The position numbers were made by a program, and so were the translations under genes. The notes under the pieces were generated by a model. It saw only the letters and a program-made list of their open reading frames with translations. It was not told the origin of the DNA and made no database searches. A stretch of DNA of 64,000 nucleotides from the NCBI RefSeq assembly GCF_032362555.1, contig NC_083511.1, forward strand, positions 9,238,001 through 9,302,000. The letters run 5' to 3'. Every line of letters begins with the position of its first letter. The first letter of the stretch is position 1. Positions 22,246 to 33,929 of the stretch are shown piece after piece. This DNA comes from Amyelois transitella (lineage: Eukaryota > Arthropoda > Insecta > Lepidoptera > Pyralidae).

Positions 22246-22520
22246 CTCGTTCGCAAGCAAAAAAAAACTGCGCCTTTTTTCGTATTCAGTTCGACACTCA
22301 CAAATACAGTTTCCAGTACTGAAAAACCACAGTTTCTGACACTTCCGAGTTATTATTTATTTGCCGATAAGCCCAGACGGTTCAGTTATTTTGAACCGGC
22401 GTGTGACTCGCGACGAAGCACCGCGTGCATTTCAATGGATGAAAGTGTAAACGGTGGTTTTTGTATAGCGCTCTCTCGCTCGGGTCCATGAAATAGAAAA
22501 AGAGCGAGCACATCGCCACC
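22246..22520 (-). promoter_or_regulatory. Candidate promoter and non-coding first exon of a leftward gene
   Basis: On the minus strand the block ends in a consensus donor ('cgaacgag|gtgagtac', exon edge at 22246). It is GC-richer than its surroundings and has 'gagcgagagagcgc' and TCAGT-type initiator motifs. A 35-codon upstream frame (MDPSERALYKNH...) is closed before the donor, so the exon would be 5' UTR. The next exon could be 8346-8446. This is inference from composition and splice signals, not homology. Confidence 0.35.
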
Positions 22521-22829
22521 CGTCAAGTAAGACTTTTTTGAGTCGAGTGACTACTTCGCCCACTATTTTATTGTTATTCTAATTTTCGACATCTCGGGGC
22601 ACCTCTCCAAACAATCAAGACAAATGAATAAATTTTAAGGAATTTCCGAAAATGCACCTATGTGACTTATTTTATATGGTAAGGTATTATGTGGGCGATG
22701 ATGGTTTGACACAATTTACAATATTCATGAGATATATTTCCAAAAAGAATACACAACGATTTTTTAAACAGTATGTTCATAAATACCTAGTAAAACTTAC
22801 CGACATAAAAAGATCAATATTATTTACCA

Positions 22830-23902
22830 TAAAGTTTAAAGCTCTGTTTAAAGACTATCTGAGTAACAGACAGCAAACGGTTAAAATTGAAAACTGTGTG
22901 AGTGAGGTAGAAAATGTTACATATGGTGTTCCTCAAGGGAGTGTACTGGGTCCCACCCTGTTTCTTTTGTATATAAATGATCTCTGTGAAATGAATATTC
23001 CAAATGCGAAAATCTTTTCATATGCGGACGATACTGCCATTGTCTTCAGTGGCACTACATGGGATAGTACACGTACACACATTGAGACAGGGCTAGCCCA
23101 GGTAGCACGCTGGCTCAAAAGTAATTTGCTCACTCTTAACACTGCAAAAACTAATTACATCTGTTTTGGTATTGACTCACGAAATCAACCTAATCAAGGT
23201 TACCGTATAAAAATCCATTCTTGTAACCAAAATACTGATCTTCCTGACTGCTGCTGTCCTATCATCGACAGAGTAGATAAGGTTAAGTACTTGGGTGTAC
23301 TGGTTGATCAAAGATTATCATGGTACCCGCATGTAGATCACGTAATAAATAGAGTGAGAAAGTTGTCCTGGATATTTAAATCATTACGTTATGTGGTACC
23401 CAGAGGTTTAGACGTACAGTGCTCATCCAAAAACCTTCTGAACAATATTTATATATCACTTGTGCAGTGCATTCTTATTTATTGTATTTCAGTTTGGGGA
23501 AATGCTGCAAAGACTCATTTTATAGGATTAGAAAGAGCACAGAGATTTCTGATCAAAATTATGTATTTTAAGAAAAAGCGATATTCAACTGAACTCTTAT
23601 ACAATGAGTGTAATCTGCTTACGGTTAGACAGTTGTATATTTTGCATTGTGTACTGTATAAGCATAAAACTACAGAATATGATCCTAAAGTTGAAACAAG
23701 AAGAAGGAGATACATAGTAGCTAAAATACCACAAACTAGAACATATTTTGCACGAAGACAATTCTATGTAATATCAGCCCAATTATATAACAAAATTAAC
23801 AGAGTAAATAATATATATAGAAAATTGTATAAGGAATGTAAGTTTGTGATTACTGGATGGCTTAAAACGAAAAGTTATGAACAGACTGAGGCTTTACTAT
23901 AG
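22830..23902 (+). pseudogene. Reverse transcriptase fragment (C-terminal half)
   Basis: The frame is open from 22652 to the stop at 23902, but only sequence from about 22830 (FKALFKDYLSNRQQ) looks like RT. Visible motifs are YGVPQGSVLGPTLFLLYIND (fingers/palm) and the catalytic FSYADDTAIVF box, then the thumb region with KYLGVLVDQRLSW and a Lys/Arg-rich C-terminus. It copies LINE RNA by target-primed reverse transcription in its intact form. Here the endonuclease and the first RT motif (including the first catalytic Asp) are missing, so it cannot act alone. Confidence 0.85.
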
Positions 23903-24171
23903 TATAAGGATAAATGTATATTAACATAAATATAAAATATAGTTTACCTTAGTATACGAATCTAACACTTTTTCAAATGCACATTATATATTTATTTAAT
24001 TACCTTACTCGTACTTTACAAGGTTAATTTGCTTTTATGAAAGAGCGGAGTCTCCTGGCACAGGCTTGCACGCTTAAAAGGAGACTCCAATCATATTTCT
24101 TGTGTCATGTGCTTTAAGAAATAAACGATTTTGTATTTTGTATTTTGTATTTTTGTATTTGTATTTGTATA
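22830..24171 (+). mobile_element. 5'-truncated non-LTR retrotransposon (CR1/Jockey-type LINE)
   Basis: The coding part up to 23902 is the C-terminal half of a reverse transcriptase. After it come about 230 bases of 3' UTR and a tail of repeated 'ttttgta' and 'tttgta' units (24131-24171). The 5' end was cut during insertion: homology to RT begins abruptly near 22830, so the endonuclease and N-terminal RT motifs are absent. The intact frame suggests a fairly recent copy. No target-site duplication was identified by eye. Confidence 0.8.
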
Positions 24172-27100
24172 AAGTAAATTATATCTTAACCCACCACCGC
24201 CACTAAATGGGAGTTTTAAATAAAAACAAACGTGTGTGGATTATTTCATTTATTTTCTTCCCATAGGTGGCAAGTACCAGAGTAGTGAGCAAAACCTAAC
24301 ATATGAAAATGGTAACTATTTTCAGGGACAAACACTTCTAATTATTAATCGATCTTCAGTAATTTGACACTATGGTATAGTTATACAACTAGAAAGATAT
24401 AATTTGATCTAAAATTTAGGAACATCACTATACTTACTATTTATTAATCAAAAGATGATCGTGCAAAAATCAGAGTCGAGTTTAACAAAGCAAATTTAGT
24501 GTGGCAATTAGTATTAAAATTACATGTTACAGTATTTTTGCTAAAATGCCAAAATCAAGATGTGAAATCCCTTGCATAATGCTCCTACCCCGGCCTATAA
24601 GATAGTTTTTATTCTAATGGATCTTAATTTCGAAAGAGAAAAATAAATGATAAACTTGACAGAAGGAATAAACAAATGTGCATGTAACCAAGGCACGAGC
24701 AATCGGTTACAAGCTTACTTGTTCCTGAGAGCGTTGCAGATTTTGAATTTACAAATACTACACACAACATCGTCGTTTTTACAAATTTTCAAACGTGTGC
24801 TATGTATAGCTACGTGTCCAAATTCGACAGGTAATTAGTTGCTCTCATCTCAACATAAAGCATTATAATTTTAACACAACTCAAATCAGCCTGTGAAAAA
24901 TTGTGAAAGATTCAAATAGATACCAATACGTTACTGACAAGCTTGGCCACACGTGTTCGGTGGCGTACAAATAGAAATTAACTTCGGGGACGTAACTACG
25001 AATCCTTGAAATCACTCGTTTCCTATTGGCACCTCCGTATTGTCGATCACGCGAGTGATTGCAAGGAAATGATGCGATATCAATAAGTATATTGAAACAC
25101 GTTATGCAACTGTGACAACGAAAACTCATCAAAATTTACCTATTGATACCGTACCTAGTCCGCAACGTACAGATGTTCGTGCTACATTATAATATTATGA
25201 CAATAGTCCCCTTACGTACGTTGCAAACATACAAGTCGTCTTTTCTGCGCGTCATAACGTCGTCAGAAAACACGACACTATCCAAAGATGTTGCGGACGT
25301 TTAGATAAACAAGTGCATAAGCACATTACATTAGATTAACAACTAATCAAACATAATATTATATGCAAACTTGAATCTAATATTATCTTTTTTTTTTTGT
25401 TTTTTCTAATTTTTTTTATCGAGGTATCCTTTATCGAATATCGTTAATGGAATAAGTACAATATAATATGAACTTATGACAGAAAATGAACAAAAAATAT
25501 TAATGTGACACGCTATAAAACGAATGTGAATTAATTAGCTCAACGAGTCGAAAATACCCAACCATATTATAGTTAAAATTATAACTTTAGATACATATCA
25601 TATTATATAATTATCTGTAACAGCGTAAACAGTTGGTGGCGTTTACGTAACAGTACAAACATGCAAAATTTCAGAGTAGTAAAACCACGGATTCAATAAA
25701 GTATAAGAATAAAATAACTGAAACATGTCTTTACATTAATTTCGCAATATATTACTAAATATATACAAGAATAGCCTTTTGATGTAATGAAATATTTTTT
25801 TGGTGTTTTTATTTCTTTTCAGTTATTACAAACAGATGTAAAATCACACTACAGAAAAATAAATATATAAAACACGACACATAAAATAGCAAAGTTTGCA
25901 CGAATATTAAAATTTTATATGAAACTGTAACTACGGAAGGCTTTCAAATGAAGTAAATAAAATGTATGTGCGGGATGCGCGGGCGCCGCATACGCCGAGC
26001 GCTACGACGACCGCCACCCCCTATATAAAACGAAAATATACGAAAATATAACATATACACTTCTTACGCTTTACATAAACTATAATAACAGTTACACCTA
26101 TGAACTGTTATAATTCATATCTGGAGCTGTAAATTATGTTACAATCTCGCAGTCACTATCGATGGTTCCCTTCGAGACATCGTCGGGAACTAGATGGTAG
26201 CAGCATTGGAAAGTGACTGCACGTTTTAATACGAAGAGCACAATACATAGTCTTCTCACCGGACAACACTAATGGTGGCCTTACTAATCGTCCACCGTAT
26301 TACTCTCCACCAGACTACCACTAAGGCCGACGGCGAGTACAGAAGCACTGCCTTCACTGGCCGCCTACATTATCGTGCGGCCATTCAATAAAATCACCGC
26401 GTGTAAAACCTAACTTACTGGACACACCATGAAAACAAACCGTCCATAACGTAAAGCCGCACATAAAAGGCGAACCTCCACTGGCTTTGAACATGATCAA
26501 AGCTTCAGCACTGCTTACCTTTCTCGGTATAAAATATCTCGAAGATGGATTTCCGAAAAAGGCAAACACTACTGGAGAGTGAAAGCGCGCCCGATCCGTC
26601 ACATAGCATCAATGTAAAATGTATTTTAAACTGTCGCGTTACATTATACTATTTATAAATAATACAGGTGTTAAACACGCGCGGAACGTACCGTTGTCAC
26701 CCTGGGGCCACGATACAATACGTGCATGTCAATACCTGTATTATTTAAAAATAGTAAAGTATATTAACAGAAAACAATCTCATTTAATTTTGATTGAATT
26801 TAGATAGGCAGGAAAACGTTAACGAAAAATACTAACAAAAATATAATACCGGCTCTATCTACATTTTACATTAACAAATTATAAAACAACTTGGGACGAT
26901 ATTATTGTAAGAATTATATTAGAATCGTCCTATATGCTTGCACTGAAATGCTCCGTTCTTAGCGTTCACCTCATAGTGAATTTTCTAAAACAGAATACAC
27001 CGATAAAACTTCTAAATAACATTTCAAGTAAAACAATATATACTAATTCATATATTAACAACAGTTCATTTATCAACCGCGTATAAGTCACATACATTAT

Positions 27101-28305
27101 TCAATCTTTACCAAATATAGTTGACATAATGCGATAAACGGAGCATTCCATCAAACATGCATACCAATATGAAATCTCTACAAAGAAACATTGAACTAAA
27201 ATTAATACTAAATATACTCCTCCTTCGCTCAATATCTACAATCATAAGATATGTTAGCATGTCTAGCCTTCTCTTCAACATCATTACACAATCCGGAGAA
27301 CATAACTGCAAGGCTTTGCTAGTTTAATCCTATTATTATTGCTAACTTTTTCCATCTAATGCCACTTGAAAGAGTAAAACAGAGCATTGTTATTATATTC
27401 GAATCTCAAGTGCGTAGGCGTCACTTTTGTCAGGAGTTTCAAGAACTGTTATAATATTTTTTATAGAATTTCAAATTACCATAATCGATGTAGGAAAAGG
27501 GCGAATATATACAGAGAATGCGGTACGATAGGTTGGCAAAGATAAACAAAACACGGTTCACCTTGACACAGTTCCGCGCAATAATTATTGTAGTTTTACG
27601 ATTTTTAAGGTTGGTGTAATTCCTTCAATGCGTACTGATAATAAGACTTGAATTTAAGGTCGACGCGGCTTGATTTTTTACTTTTTTACGTACGCGTTCT
27701 GTGTCAATAAGACCGACTGTAGAATTAACCACTATTGATTCTAAGCAACCCGACAATAAATCGTTCTTTCAATATTCAGCGTGACATACACTACGTGATT
27801 TGAGCTTCCTACCGAGACACTTAATAAATTATATTTACAGATCTTAAAATATAAGTAAATAAAATATGATTTCTTTAGAACAAAAATAGAAAATTTATAA
27901 CTTTAGCTCTTTGCTAATTCCCAATGTAAACCATTAAAAGAAAATGGCGTCGTTCAATTTGGCTGTCGGAACGACTAAAAATGAATGCCGGAAATGAGCA
28001 CAGAGCAAAAGAAGATTAACGAATATACATTTATTAAATGTCTCAGTATACACAACAAACTATTTTTTTGTCTGATGGTGATACCGTGAGCCTAGGTGTC
28101 GTTATTGAAGGAAACTATCAGTTTCACATCGAAAAGCCGATCGTAAGGCATTCGAACGCTCTCCCCGTCCATCGCGCGACGTGATATCAAACCGGCACAA
28201 TCGACGAACACGAAGCTACAAGGAGAAGTGGTGATTTTGTTGCTCCGCGAGTCTCGCACACAGAACGGGTGTCAAATCCATCAAGCAAAAAAATAGTCGG
28301 CGGAG
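24172..28305 (-). other. Probable long 3' UTR of the KIAA0232-like gene, plus intergenic
   Basis: About 4 kb to the left of the stop codon of the KIAA0232-like gene is unusually poor in the SINEs that litter the rest of the window. It has no splice-bounded coding exon. Complementary poly(A) signals ('tttatt') occur near 28031, 25808 and 24250. The longest open frame (26354-26602, minus) has no recognisable domain. The true 3' end cannot be fixed by eye. Confidence 0.4.
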
Positions 28306-30128
28306 TTAGCGCGTGAGGGGTCGGTCGAGGGCCAGCGTGCAGCACGGCAGGAAGCGCGCGTGCGGGTGCGTGCAGGCCGGCGCCACGCAGCGCAGCGCCG
28401 CGCTGTGGCGCCGCTTGCGGTCCGCGCCCGCCGCCGCGCTCATGGCCCACACCAGCTCCTCCCACTCGCCGTCCGCGGGCGGCGCGCGCGCGGCGCGGCG
28501 CGGCGCGGGCGCGGCGCACGCCGGGCAGCCGCGCGCGCCGCAGATGTCGCCGTCGGGCCGCATCTTCTTGGCGGCGCGGCCGCACTCCTCGCACGCGCCC
28601 CACGCGGCCGCCGCGGGCCGCTCGGTCTGCACGCCCACGTCCAGCTGCCGCATCGGGAACCGCAGCCGGAAGCACGGGTCGTCGAGGTCCGGGCAGCGCT
28701 GCGCGTCCGTCAGGTTGAGCCGGCCGTAGTCGATGCCGCCCGTGCGGAACTCCAGGTAGCGCTCGAGCGAGCTCTTCAGGTACACGCCGCCGGACGCGCT
28801 GCGGCTGAACTCGACCGGGTCGAGGTCCCCGCGGATGTCGAACGTGTCGCCGTCGGCGTACCGGACGGCCTCCGATTCGGACTCGCGGCGGATCGGCTTG
28901 AAGTGCGTGCGCGACGACGTGAGGAGATCCTCGCGGGACGCGGATCGACGGAGCGCCTCCTCGGCGGGTTTCGGTTCCGGCGGGGGCGGGAGCGGCTCGT
29001 TGCGCGGATGGCGACGCGGCGGCACTTCCACGAAGCCGCTGCGGTCGCGGCTGTGGTTGATGGCGGTGAAGGAGCGCATAGTTTTGGCCACGGTCGACAG
29101 CGCGTCGTACAACTCTTCCCCCTCGTAGAGTGCGAAGGAATCCAGCAGTCGCGGCGCGCAGGGCTGGGGTCGCGGCTCGGCGTCGGCGAGGTTCAGCGGC
29201 CTGAAGCGGTCGTGCAGCGCCTCCGCCATCTTCGAAGTAGACTGAGCGCGCTCGAACACCGCGTCGGTTGGGTCGTTCGACCAGATGCTTTCCGTGAGCG
29301 ACATAAAACTACATTTCTCGGCGGACGGATCGGCGAACAGATGATCGGATGGAGATGACAGAAGATCTTGGAAATCAATCGGAAGGTCTTGATACTCGTC
29401 GTCTGGCGTGTTCTGATCTTTACTCCACAAGGCTTCGATGCTACGATCGAATTTCGCCTCAAATTTTGCATATAACTCTTCCTCCATCGGACTCCTTACC
29501 CTTGGATTAAGATCTTCTGTCACGATCCATTGTGCATTAAAATTAAGACTAACCTCGCAGTTTGGCAGCACCATATTGTCGTTCATTCTGCGTTTCGCCG
29601 ATGTAATCTGATTGATTTCGTCGGTGACCGTGTTTTCACAGGTGCCGTAACCTTCGTCCAACGCTATAGCCCTAATGAACTCCTTGACGGGATCTTGAGT
29701 TTCGATGTCCCAGACTCCCTCGTTCGTGACCCACTCCGGCAGGCTCTCCTTGCTTTCAAAGGACCTACTATAACTATTGCAGCGCTTTTTATTGCCCTTC
29801 TTTTGGCCGTGGTATGAATTGCGTCGTTCTTTACCCGAAAACAGCTTTTTATTTTTTGTGTTCCAGTCTCTTGAGACGGCTATATCGTTTTGCATCTTGG
29901 CTTGGTTGCAATCGGCCGCTGATTTGCGACACCACGCTGGCGGCGGTAGATAGTACTGCAGCGGCGACTCCTGCCCCTTGTCCAGAGCGGGAAAGGCAGC
30001 GTAATATCGTCGAACAGCCTCAGTGTGATCTAGGGAACACGTGGGCATGCCTACCTGTGACGCAATCTCTTGATCCTTTATGTCTTGAAGTCTAGTGCAA
30101 AGCTGGTCCACAATGATGTTAAAGTTAG
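28306..30128 (-). CDS. KIAA0232: KIAA0232 homologue (DUF4603 family), large 3' coding exon
   Basis: 607 residues to the stop at 28306. Similarity to vertebrate KIAA0232, recalled from memory: an early VDQLCTRLQDIKDQ followed by RRYYAAFPALDKG parallels the human EELCSRLKDL...MYYEAFPPL block; SRTHFKPI parallels RTHFRPI; VGVQTE and ACEECGRAAKK sit near the C-terminus, then DGEWEEL. Much is acidic or disordered. Molecular function is unknown; no catalytic motif is visible. The acceptor 'caggaag|CTAAC' at 30128 joins in phase 1 to the donor at 32079; using the 'cag' four bases upstream would give a stop. The C-terminal 320 codons are extremely GC-rich compared with the first half. The human protein is about twice as long. 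Confidence 0.75.
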
Positions 30129-32078
30129 CTTCCTGTAAATAAAACATTATAATTTTATTAAATCATTATTTTTATTATCATCACTATCATTTTTCAGAAT
30201 AATTAACACTTAGGAAAAGTTCCACTCTGTATCTTTCCAATGGATGTTGTTAAACGCAACTAAGGGATAGCCTTATAAACTTGTGTTTACTCTTGTAAGC
30301 GAAAGGCTAGCCAACCTGTCACAATTTGCATGTCAATTCCATGATAAAGCCATACAACTGAACATGGCAAATCTTATCTGTTTATAACCTAATAAGTAGT
30401 AATTACTTCTTCTCGATAATGGCCTTGCAACCAAGAGTAATTTGTATAGTTATTAAGATAACCATTATTGTTTCAAGTGTTAAAATCAAAATTTTCAAGA
30501 ATAAACTAATAGCATTACCTATATTGGCAGTAAAAATATTTAGAGAGTAGCATTGATGATGATTTTGCCTTTATAAATAAATTTAATGCCAAGAAAAAGT
30601 GGGAAGTAAATTATGACTGCCTACAAATAATCATAGATTTCAACATTAGAAAGAGCAAATAAGCAACTCAAAACAAAAAAAAGTAACAGGGGAACTTATA
30701 AATGGTGTAGTTACCTAAATGAAGTGAATAAGTGAAGCTTTATGCAGAATGTTCATGAATACTATGGACTTACAATGATGTAAATACATAAATGATAAGA
30801 TGCAAACAATGGAACAAAGGGCTATGTAACTCCCAAAACAGTGCGCCAAACTAAAAGGGACTACAAAATACAAAGTGCATCTTCATAGGCAACATTCAAT
30901 AACTTGTTTGTGTTATCACAACACAAATACAAACACACAATTAGACATTTTTGTCTTTATTGTGCTCCATTATCACAATATTCTTATCTTAAAATCCCTA
31001 ATTAAATTCTATTGATAAAGAACTGAAGATGTATGTTGCCTATGAAATTAAAGAAGAGCAAAATGCAACCGACCTTCTTGTAAGGATTCTTATAATTGTT
31101 AATAGTCTTCATTTTAACATTTCCAGTGTTTCGTTCTCTTTCCAGTATAATAGAGCACTGCATATCCTCTTGAGTTTAAAAAAAAATTGTGAAAATCAGA
31201 CTTTGATATTAACAGTCAACTTGATTTTAATACAAAATGCAAGATTGATAGTCATTCTATTCAAAGTCCCTTTCTAATTAATATTACAAAAACCTAATTG
31301 AAAATGAATAAACCTGTTTTGTGATTATTGTTACCAGAAAGCAATTAAATTTATCATTTCTTAATGTGCTATCTCTGATGCCTACCATTTGTTATAGCAT
31401 AAGAAATCCAGATGAAATAATATTATAAATGTGATAATCTGTTTGTTACAGGTTCATGGCTTTTACAATAAATCGATATTGATGAATATTTTTTATAGCA
31501 AGAAGTATAGGTATATCAAATTCATTCAAACTCCTAACACATCCTGGCAATCCTGTTTATCTAAAATAGGTTTATTGACTGAAACGGAGATGAGTATTTA
31601 GCTTTATACTGGGCTATACAGGTTAATCGCTACTTCATAAATTGCTGCACTCAAATACAATAAATACTTTAAAATGTACTGTCAGAGGTAGATAAACATG
31701 AGGGTATGTCTGTTTATTTGTGCCAATTGTACTCTGGATATGTCTATGGTTATAAAACACTGATGTGAAGTAAAGTGAGTCTAGAGTAATTTGATTACAC
31801 TATTTGAACCAATTGTAACAAATAAGGTTAGCACAATATTCCTTTATTTAACGGTGATAAACTTTGTTTCTTTCAGGGACTAAATTTTAAGTGTGGAGGA
31901 AGCAGATGTGTGCGGATATTAGCAAGTGGATATCCATAGTCTCTGCCTACATCAATGGGAAACAGGGGTGATGATATGTATGTATAAATTTAGTTAAATT
32001 TTCTAAATGAAAGGCAATAACTTTCTACTTCACATCAGTGTGTGATAATGAACAACAAAAAAGTAAGCACATATTTAC
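30129..32078 (-). other. Intron of the KIAA0232-like gene
   Basis: Bounded by donor 'acag|gtaaat' at 32079/32078 and acceptor at 30129. It contains a family A SINE fragment at 30213-30370 and otherwise AT-rich unique sequence. No further coding exon was recognised inside. Confidence 0.6.
30213..30370 (+). repeat. Family A fragment in the intron
   Basis: 'aatggatgttgttaaacgca', 'actaagggatagccttataa', 'ggctagccaacctgtcac' and 'gccatacaactgaacatggc' follow family A order, with head and tail missing. Confidence 0.6.
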
Positions 32079-32190
32079 CTGTGTTTATGGTTTGTGTATC
32101 AGATGCTGAGTTGTGGAGTCTGGTGAAGTTCTCTGGACGTGGCAGGCCTACAGGCGTCCGCCTGGCTCTCTCTTTTATGCTTACGCATCC
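32079..32190 (-). CDS. KIAA0232: KIAA0232 homologue, upstream coding exon (5' boundary unresolved)
   Basis: The frame reads RARRTPVGLPRPENFTRL then HNSASDTQTINT and ends at a donor ('acag|gtaaat'). Joined in phase 1 to 30128 it continues as ANFNIIVDQLCTRL, matching the human order (LRSASDESSG...VEELCSRL). Upstream in this frame a TAA lies near 32190 and no ATG occurs before it. The polypyrimidine signal for an acceptor is poor. The start codon and the conserved N-terminal domain must therefore lie in exons I could not identify, or the assembly has a small error here. A nearby ATG in another frame (MKMDPRYLSVIM...) does not connect. Confidence 0.5.
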
Positions 32191-32499
32191 TGCCCTTGAT
32201 AATTACTGTCGTTATCAAACACCATTATTACGCTCAAATATCGAGGGTCCATTTTCATTTGCCGTGGGCCGTGTGATTATATCGATCCTTTCTTCTAATA
32301 TCGTACTAATACATTTTTTATTCTTTGGCCTGGTTTTGCTAGTGATACGATAAAAATAAGGCAACTTTTGTCACGATTAGTTTAATGTGGGCGATCGCAT
32401 TGTCACTAGCTATAAACAAATGAACTTGGTTCTACCCCTTCTGCAAAAGAAAATGATCAGTTGAAACACAAAAATGCGTAATATTTTCAAACAAAGGTC

Positions 32500-33180
32500 A
32501 TTGGAATGTGAAAATACAAAGAATTTCGAGAAAACCATGCCCGCCCCAACGCGCTAAATGGGTCGATGGCGCCAAAACGTCACTAGAGATACGGCAACAA
32601 AATAAATCACGTACGTAGCCTCTCGGGTCCTCAGCGCGGGTACACCATCTTATTATTATCAATAAACAAAGATCTCGCTCGGCACGTAAAACTTTATCGA
32701 GGTTTTACACTGAGTCATACTCGTATTGCCAAGACGGGATGATACGATGCAATTTCACAAGAAGGCGACAGTATTACATGATGCACTTTCACTGAGGACG
32801 CGCAGCGCACTTCCGTATTGGCGTAGAAAAACAATTAATATAAACAAACTACTCACCTGTAATAGTAATTATGGGGTTAAACTATCATGTTATATCAATA
32901 CACACACACCCCACATGAAAAAAAACATGGCAGCCGCAATGAGTGAGTGAGAGTCAAAAAATTAATTTATTTTGCGCAACTCCGTCAAACTATTGAAATG
33001 ACGTTTCGTTATCAACCAATAGGCTGGCTTTCAATTTTCGAATTTCATCAAGATGGCTGCCTGCTGGCCCGCGATGGGTTAATTTACGCTTCGTCATTCG
33101 TGGAAGTTTTGTAGTTGCTTACTATTGGATGATAACGGCAGAGGCAACCAATGATAAACTATGATTTCTAAGCGGATACG
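32500..33180 (-). promoter_or_regulatory. Promoter and 5' UTR exon of the KIAA0232-like gene
   Basis: On the minus strand a TATA-less region carries a YY1-type 'gcagccatcttg' (33049-33060) and CCAAT boxes on either strand ('aaccaatagg' near 33016, 'ctattggatg' near 33123, 'aaccaatgat' near 33148). It is followed by a candidate non-coding exon ending in a strong donor ('ttacag|gtgagt', edge at 32857). CCAAT plus YY1 is typical of broadly expressed genes. Assignment to the KIAA0232-like gene rests on position and strand. Confidence 0.45.
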
Positions 33181-33539
33181 GACCTTTTCGCGCCTTATTA
33201 ATTGGCGCCGAATTTAAAAATTTTAAACGTTACTCTATATCACAGATTTAAAAACATTATATATTTTGATATTTATATTTCAATTGATATTTGTATTATT
33301 TATTTGTCTGCGCTTTATTTTAAAAATGTCTGTGTTGAAAATATTATAAGTAGGTACGCAACGCACACATTACACATTTTCTATATAACAATACAAACAT
33401 TGCAATGAAATAATTTTACCAAAACTGAATTTTGTCTGAAATTGCTTATAAGCCTTTAATATAGTTTTCCGGAAAGAGTAGAAGTGAATTTATTCAAAGG
33501 GCGTAAAAATAGTAGTTTATAAATTAGCTATGTTTTTTT

Positions 33540-33681
33540 ATGGTTTTACCTACTCTGTACATCCTATTCGTCTGAAAGTCGGATTTGGATCGTGATCATA
33601 TCGGGGGTCCAGGCTCTTCCCCAAAAAGGACGGCACTGGGAGAAATTGGGGACAGACGCCAAGAGGATTATTGGCAATTTG
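33540..33681. repeat. Possible relic of a larger element to the left of the MITE
   Basis: On the minus strand it reads NNPLGVCPQFLPVPSFLGKS and then DPRYDHDPNP. This Pro-rich string gives the impression of a transposon-derived frame but I cannot assign it. It may belong to the same element as the TIRs. Confidence 0.3.
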
Positions 33682-33867
33682 GTATACAAGGTGTCTGGTA
33701 AATCGTGTCATCATATATTTCATATCATATCTTACCCACACTTCTTGATTTGATGAATAATAAGGTAAAATTTTAACCCCCTATTTGTTCTAATTCTTTA
33801 GAACGAGAATCAGATACCGAGTGCCCCTTTTTAATATGCAACGCGATTTACCAGATATCCTGTATAC
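33682..33867. mobile_element. 186-bp MITE-like element
   Basis: The ends 'gtatacaaggtgtctggtaa' (left) and, inverted, 'gtatacaggatatctggtaa' (right) form TIRs of about 27 bases with three mismatches. The interior is AT-rich and non-coding. It sits directly downstream of the LETM1 poly(A) region. Confidence 0.65.
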
Positions 33868-33929
33868 ATTTCTTCTAAAAGCGTCCTATTATAATAAAGT
33901 TGACGAATTTATTAAAATAAAATAAAAAC

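Noticed and set aside
26354..26602. 82-codon minus frame in the putative 3' UTR
   Set aside because: No homology, splice signals or domain; length compatible with chance.
28187..28675. 162-codon minus frame overlapping the end of the KIAA0232-like gene
   Set aside because: Out of frame with the homologous protein and Arg/Ala-rich from GC bias.
28313..29358. Long plus-strand frames opposite the KIAA0232-like exon
   Set aside because: They are Arg/Ala-rich antisense shadows caused by high GC; the minus-strand frame has the family motifs and splice fit.
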